From Luzula sylvatica (lineage: Eukaryota > Streptophyta > Magnoliopsida > Poales > Juncaceae): 64,000 nucleotides of DNA. The stretch is taken from positions 75,713,087 to 75,777,086 of the forward strand of contig OX326956.1 of the NCBI GenBank assembly GCA_946800325.1, written 5' to 3'. Positions 60,901 to 64,000 of this stretch are shown piece by piece. Under the pieces are notes generated by a model. The model saw only the letters and a list, made by a program, of their open reading frames with translations, ran no database searches and was not told the origin of the DNA. Each line of letters starts with the position of its first letter. Position 1 is the stretch's first letter. Both the position numbers and the translations under genes were made by a program.

Positions 60901-63523
60901 TTTTCTTCAAAAAACAGAAAATTAGTTTGTGGTTTTTACAAAAAAACTAAAATTAGTTTGTGATTTTCTTCAAAAAAAGAATTAGTGTGTGGTTTTCATA
61001 AAAACAGAAAAATAGATTGTGGTTTTCTTGAAAAAAAGAATATTAGTATTTGGTTTTCTTCAAAATAAGGAAATAGTTTGTGGTTTTCTTCAAAAAAATA
61101 AAAAATTAGTTTGTGGTTTTCTTCAAAAAAAGAAAATTAGTTTGTGGTTTTCTTCAAGAAAAGAAAATTAGTTTGTGGTTTTCTTCAAAAAAAAAAAATT
61201 AGTTTGTGGTTTTCTTCAAAAAAAAGAAAATTAGTTTGTTGTTTTCTTCAAAAAAAGAAAAATTGGTTTGTGGTTTTCTTCAAAAAAGAAAAATTAGTTT
61301 GTGGTTTTCTTCACAAAATGAAAATTAGTTTGTGGTTTTCACCAAAAAAAAAAAATTAGTTTGTGGTTTTCTTCAATAAAAAAAAAATTAGTTTGTGGTT
61401 TTCTTCAAAAAAAGAAAAATTAGTTTGTTGTTTTCTTCAAAAAAAGAAAAAATAGTTTGTGGTTTTCTTCAAAAAATGAAAATTAGTTTGTGGTTTTCTT
61501 CTAGTAAAGAAAATTAGTTTGTGTTTTTCTTAAAAAAAACGAAAATTAATTTTCGGTCTTTTCAAAAAAAAAGAAAATTAGTTTGTGGTTTTCTTCAAAA
61601 AAAATATATAGTTTGTGGTTTTCTTCAAAAAATGAAAATTAGTTTGTGGTTTTCTTCAAAAAAAAGAAAATTAGTTTGTGGTTTTCTTCAAAAAAAGAAA
61701 AATTAGTTTGTGGTTTTCTACACAAAAAGAAAATTAGTTTGTGGTTTTCTTCAAAAAAAGAAAAATTAGTTTGTGATTTTCTTCAAAAAAAGAAAATTAG
61801 TTTGTAGTTTGTTTCAAAAAAACAAAAATAGTTTGGGGTTTTCTTCAAAAAAAGAAAATTAGTTTGTGGTTTTCTTCAAAAAAAGAAAATTAGTTTGTTG
61901 TTTTCTTCAAAAAAAGATAATTAGTTTGTGGTCTTCTTATAAAAAAAAAATTAGTTTGTAGTTTTCATCAAAAAAAAGAAAATTAGTTTATGGTTTTCTT
62001 CAAAAAAAACGAAAATTAGATTTTGGTTTTCTTCAAAAAAAGAAAATTAGTTTGTCGTTTTCTGCGAAAAAAAAAATTAGTTTGTGGTTTTCTTCAAAAA
62101 AAACGAAAATTAGATTTTGGTTTTCTTCAAAAAAAATAAAATTAGATTTTGGTTTTCTTCAAAAAAAATAAAATTAGTTTGTGGTTTTCTTCAAAAAAAA
62201 CGAAAATTAGATTTTGGTTTTCTTCAAAAAAAGAAAATTAATTTGTGGTTTTCTTCAAAAAAAGAAAATTAGTTTGTGGTTTTCATCAAAAAAAGTAAAT
62301 TAGTTTGTGGTTTTCATCAAAAAAAGAAACTTAGTTTGTGGTTTTCTTCAAAAAAAGAAAATTAGTTTGTGGTTTTCTTCAAGAAAAGAAAATTAGTTTG
62401 TGGTTTTCTTCAAAGAAAGAAAATTAGTTTGTGGTTTTCTTCAACAACAAAAAAAATTAGTTTGTGGTTTTCTTCAAAAAAAGAAAAATTAGTTTGTGGT
62501 TTTCTTCAAAAAAATAAAAAATTAGTTTGTGGTTTTCTTCAAAAAGAGAAAATTAGTTTATGGTTTTCTTCAAGAAAAGAAAATTAGTTTGTGGTTTTCT
62601 TCAAAAAAAAAATTTAGTTTGTGGTTTTCTTCAAAAAAAAGAAAATTAGTTTGTGGTTTTCTTCAAAAAAAAGAAAATTACTTTTCGGTTTTTTAAAAAA
62701 AAAAAAAATTAGTTTGTGGTTTTCTACAAAAAAAAAATATTTGTGATTTTCATCAAAAAAAAATATTAGTTTGTGATTTTATTCAAAAAAAGAAAATTAG
62801 TTTGTGGTTTTCTTCAAAACAATAAAAAAAGTTTGTGGTTTTCTTCAAAAAAATAAAATTAGTTTGTGGTTTTCTCCAAAAAAAGAAAATTAGTTTGTGG
62901 TTTTCATCAAAAAAAGAAAATTAGTTTGTGGTTTTCTTCAAAATAATGAAATTAGTTTGTGTTTTTCTTCAAAAAAAGAAAATTAGTTTGTGGTTTTCTT
63001 CAAAAAACAGAAAATTAGTTTGTGGTTTTTACAAAAAAACTAAAATTAGTTTGTGATTTTCTTCAAAAAAAAGAATTAGTGTGTGGTTTTCATAAAAACA
63101 GAAAAATAGATTGTGGTTTTCTTGAAAAAAAGAATATTAGTATTTGGTTTTCTTCAAAATAAGGAAATAGTTTGTGGTTTTCTTCAAAAAAATAAAAAAT
63201 TAGTTTGTGGTTTTCTTCAAAAAAAGAAAATTAGTTTGTGGTTTTCTTCAAGAAAAGAAAATTAGTTTGTGGTTTTCTTCAAAAAAAAAATTAGTTTGTG
63301 GTTTTCTTCAAAAAAAAGAAAATTAGTTTGTGGTTTTCTTCAAAAAAAGAAAAATTGGTTTGTGGTTTTCTTCAAAAAAGAAAAATTAGTTTGTGGTTTT
63401 CTTCACAAAATGAAAATTAGTTTGTGGTTTTCACCAAAAAAAAAAAATTATTTGTGGTTTTCTTCAATAAAAAAAAAATTAGTTTGTGGTTTTCTTCAAA
63501 AAAAGAAAAATTAGTTTGTTGTT
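57940..63523 (+). repeat. 2,092-bp higher-order units, second series
   Basis: The CAAAACAATAAAAA marker is at 58,630, 60,722 and 62,815, spaced 2092 and 2093. This is the duplicate of the series at 48.37-53.95 kb, so the 2,092-bp amplification came before the 9,571-bp duplication. Confidence 0.85.
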
Positions 63524-64000
63524 TTCTTCAAAAAAAGAAAAAATAGTTTGTGGTTTTCTTCAAAAAATGAAAATTAGTTTGTGGTTTTCTTCAAGTAAAG
63601 AAAATTGGTTTGTGTTTTTCTTAAAAAAAACGAAAATTAGTTTTCGGTTTTTTCAAAAAAAAAGAAAATTAGTTTGTGGTTTTCTTCAAAAAAAATATAT
63701 AGTTTGTTGTTTTCTTCAAAAAATGAAAATTAGTTTGTGGTATTCTTCAAAAAAAAAAAAATTAGTTTGTGGTTTTCTTCAAAAAAGAAAAATTAGTTTG
63801 TGGTTTTCTTCACAAAAAGAAAATTAGTTTGTGGTTTTCTTCAAAAAAAGAAAAATTAGTTTGTGATTTTCTTCAAAAAAAGAAAATTAGTTTGTAGTTT
63901 GTTTCAAAAAAAGAAAAATAGTTTGTGTATTTCTTCAAAAAAAGAAAATTAGTTTGTGGTTTTCTTCAAAAAAAGAAAAATTATTTTGTGATTTTCTTCA
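63524..64000 (+). repeat. Satellite right of the duplication, continuing off the window
   Basis: The order GAAAAAATAG, CAAAAAATG, CAAGTAAAG, hairpin monomer (63,631-63,646), TATATAG, CACAAAAAG, GTAGTTTGTTTC, GTGTATTTC, AAAAATTATTTTGTG follows ~41.99-42.46 kb at an offset of about 21.54 kb, and also 27.13-27.6 kb. No end of the array is seen. Confidence 0.75.

Larger units (their letters stand above)
53952..63523 (+). repeat. 9,571-bp tandem duplication, copy B
   Basis: Direct repeat of 44,381-53,951. The offset is 9571 up to about 61.2 kb and then mostly 9572 after one extra A in an A-run near 61,190. Private differences from copy A include TTTGTTTGTGG at ~60,300, GGTCTTTTC at ~61,555, GTCGTTTTCTGCG at ~62,053, and ATTATTTGTGG at ~63,447 where copy A has ATTAGTTTGTGG. 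The first part (53.95-57.94 kb) carries the older segments. The rest carries ~2.7 of the 2,092-bp units. Confidence 0.9.
1..64000 (+). repeat. Satellite array of ~31-bp monomers filling the window
   Basis: Every stretch read consists of head-to-tail monomers of the form AAAATTAG / TTTGTGG / TTTTCTTC / A(6-9)G, about 31 bp, all in one orientation. Most length change is in the A-run. Frequent substitutions include TTTGTGG to TTTGTGA, TTCTTC to TTCATC or TTCTCC, and the final AAAG to AAAT or AACG. The consensus has 12 A, 12 T, 5 G and 2 C. No unique sequence, transposon end or gene-like region interrupts it, and both window edges lie inside the repeat. Open frames of 60-135 codons exist, but they translate only the monomer, start at GTG or TTG inside it and end at its TAG, so none is annotated as a gene. 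An array this long and pure is known from eukaryotic heterochromatin; the host and chromosomal position are inference. I do not recognise the family by name. Confidence 0.97.

Noticed and set aside
44381..63523. The 9,571-bp duplication as a pure assembly artefact
   Set aside because: Not excluded, but the two copies carry private substitutions and one-base A-run differences, and copy B is followed by the expected original flank. I therefore treat it as real with the stated check.
1..64000. CRISPR array
   Set aside because: Monomers are directly adjacent with no unique spacers, and the variable part is only A-run length and point changes.
1..64000. Telomeric repeat
   Set aside because: The period is about 31 bp and there are no TTTAGGG, TTAGGG or TTAGG runs. 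TTAG inside the monomer is coincidental.
1..64000. Poly-A tails of retrotransposed elements
   Set aside because: A-runs are 6-12 long and occur every ~31 bp as part of the monomer. No element bodies or target-site duplications are seen.
1..64000. Bacterial or phage origin because of many small open frames
   Set aside because: No gene, ribosome site pattern or functional RNA occurs in 64 kb, which is incompatible with a normal prokaryotic genome segment.

Overview
The whole 64-kb window is one uninterrupted array of a very AT-rich tandem repeat (satellite DNA). The basic monomer is about 31 bp, in four modules: AAAATTAG, TTTGTGG, TTTTCTTC, and a run of about seven A closed by G. Monomers are head-to-tail in the same orientation from base 1 to base 64000, roughly two thousand copies, mostly 30-32 bp because the A-run varies. 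I found no protein-coding gene, RNA gene, transposon, CRISPR array or unique-sequence island. The repeat runs through both window edges, so the true array is longer. The consensus is about 23% G+C, with G far more common than C on the + strand.

The organism cannot be named from this sequence. A pure 64-kb satellite with several levels of nested amplification is typical of eukaryotic heterochromatin (centromeric, pericentromeric or subtelomeric). I know of nothing comparable in bacteria or archaea. Plant, insect or another eukaryote all remain possible.

The information in the window lies in its hierarchy. Variant monomers (CGAAAA-TTAG-TTTTCG hairpin, GTAGTTTGTTTC, TACTAGTTAG, AAAACCGAAAAATAG, CAAAACAATAAAAA, short TTAGTTGGTTTTC and others) act as bar-codes for larger units. 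1-3.8 kb: diverged, patchy satellite with two imperfect internal copies. 3.8-10.2 kb: about three copies of a ~2.01-kb unit, each containing a pair of ~371-bp (12-monomer) units. 11.2-16.4 kb and 18.3-23.7 kb: two copies of a larger block, 7.18-7.28 kb apart. 24-28 kb: local expansions plus one copy of a ~2.09-kb unit. 28.2-33 kb: nested duplications (offsets about 0.66, 2.02 and 2.67 kb). 33-44 kb: a mosaic of segments matching other parts of the array at offsets of about 5.0, 10.9, 11.5 and 14.9 kb. 44,381-53,951 and 53,952-~63,523: two nearly identical copies of a 9,571-bp block in direct tandem, each containing about 2.7 copies of the 2,092-bp unit. The last 0.5 kb returns to a sequence like that at 42 kb.

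The many short open frames are by-products of the repeat. The 31-bp period shifts the reading frame by one each monomer, the frames open at GTG or TTG inside the repeat, and they close at the TAG of AAAATTAG. No genes work together here. What can be interpreted is the amplification history and possible structural roles: A-tracts phased near three helical turns, hairpin monomers, and a consensus with no CG or CHG methylation sites. All block limits and identities were read by eye and are approximate unless a single marker base is given.
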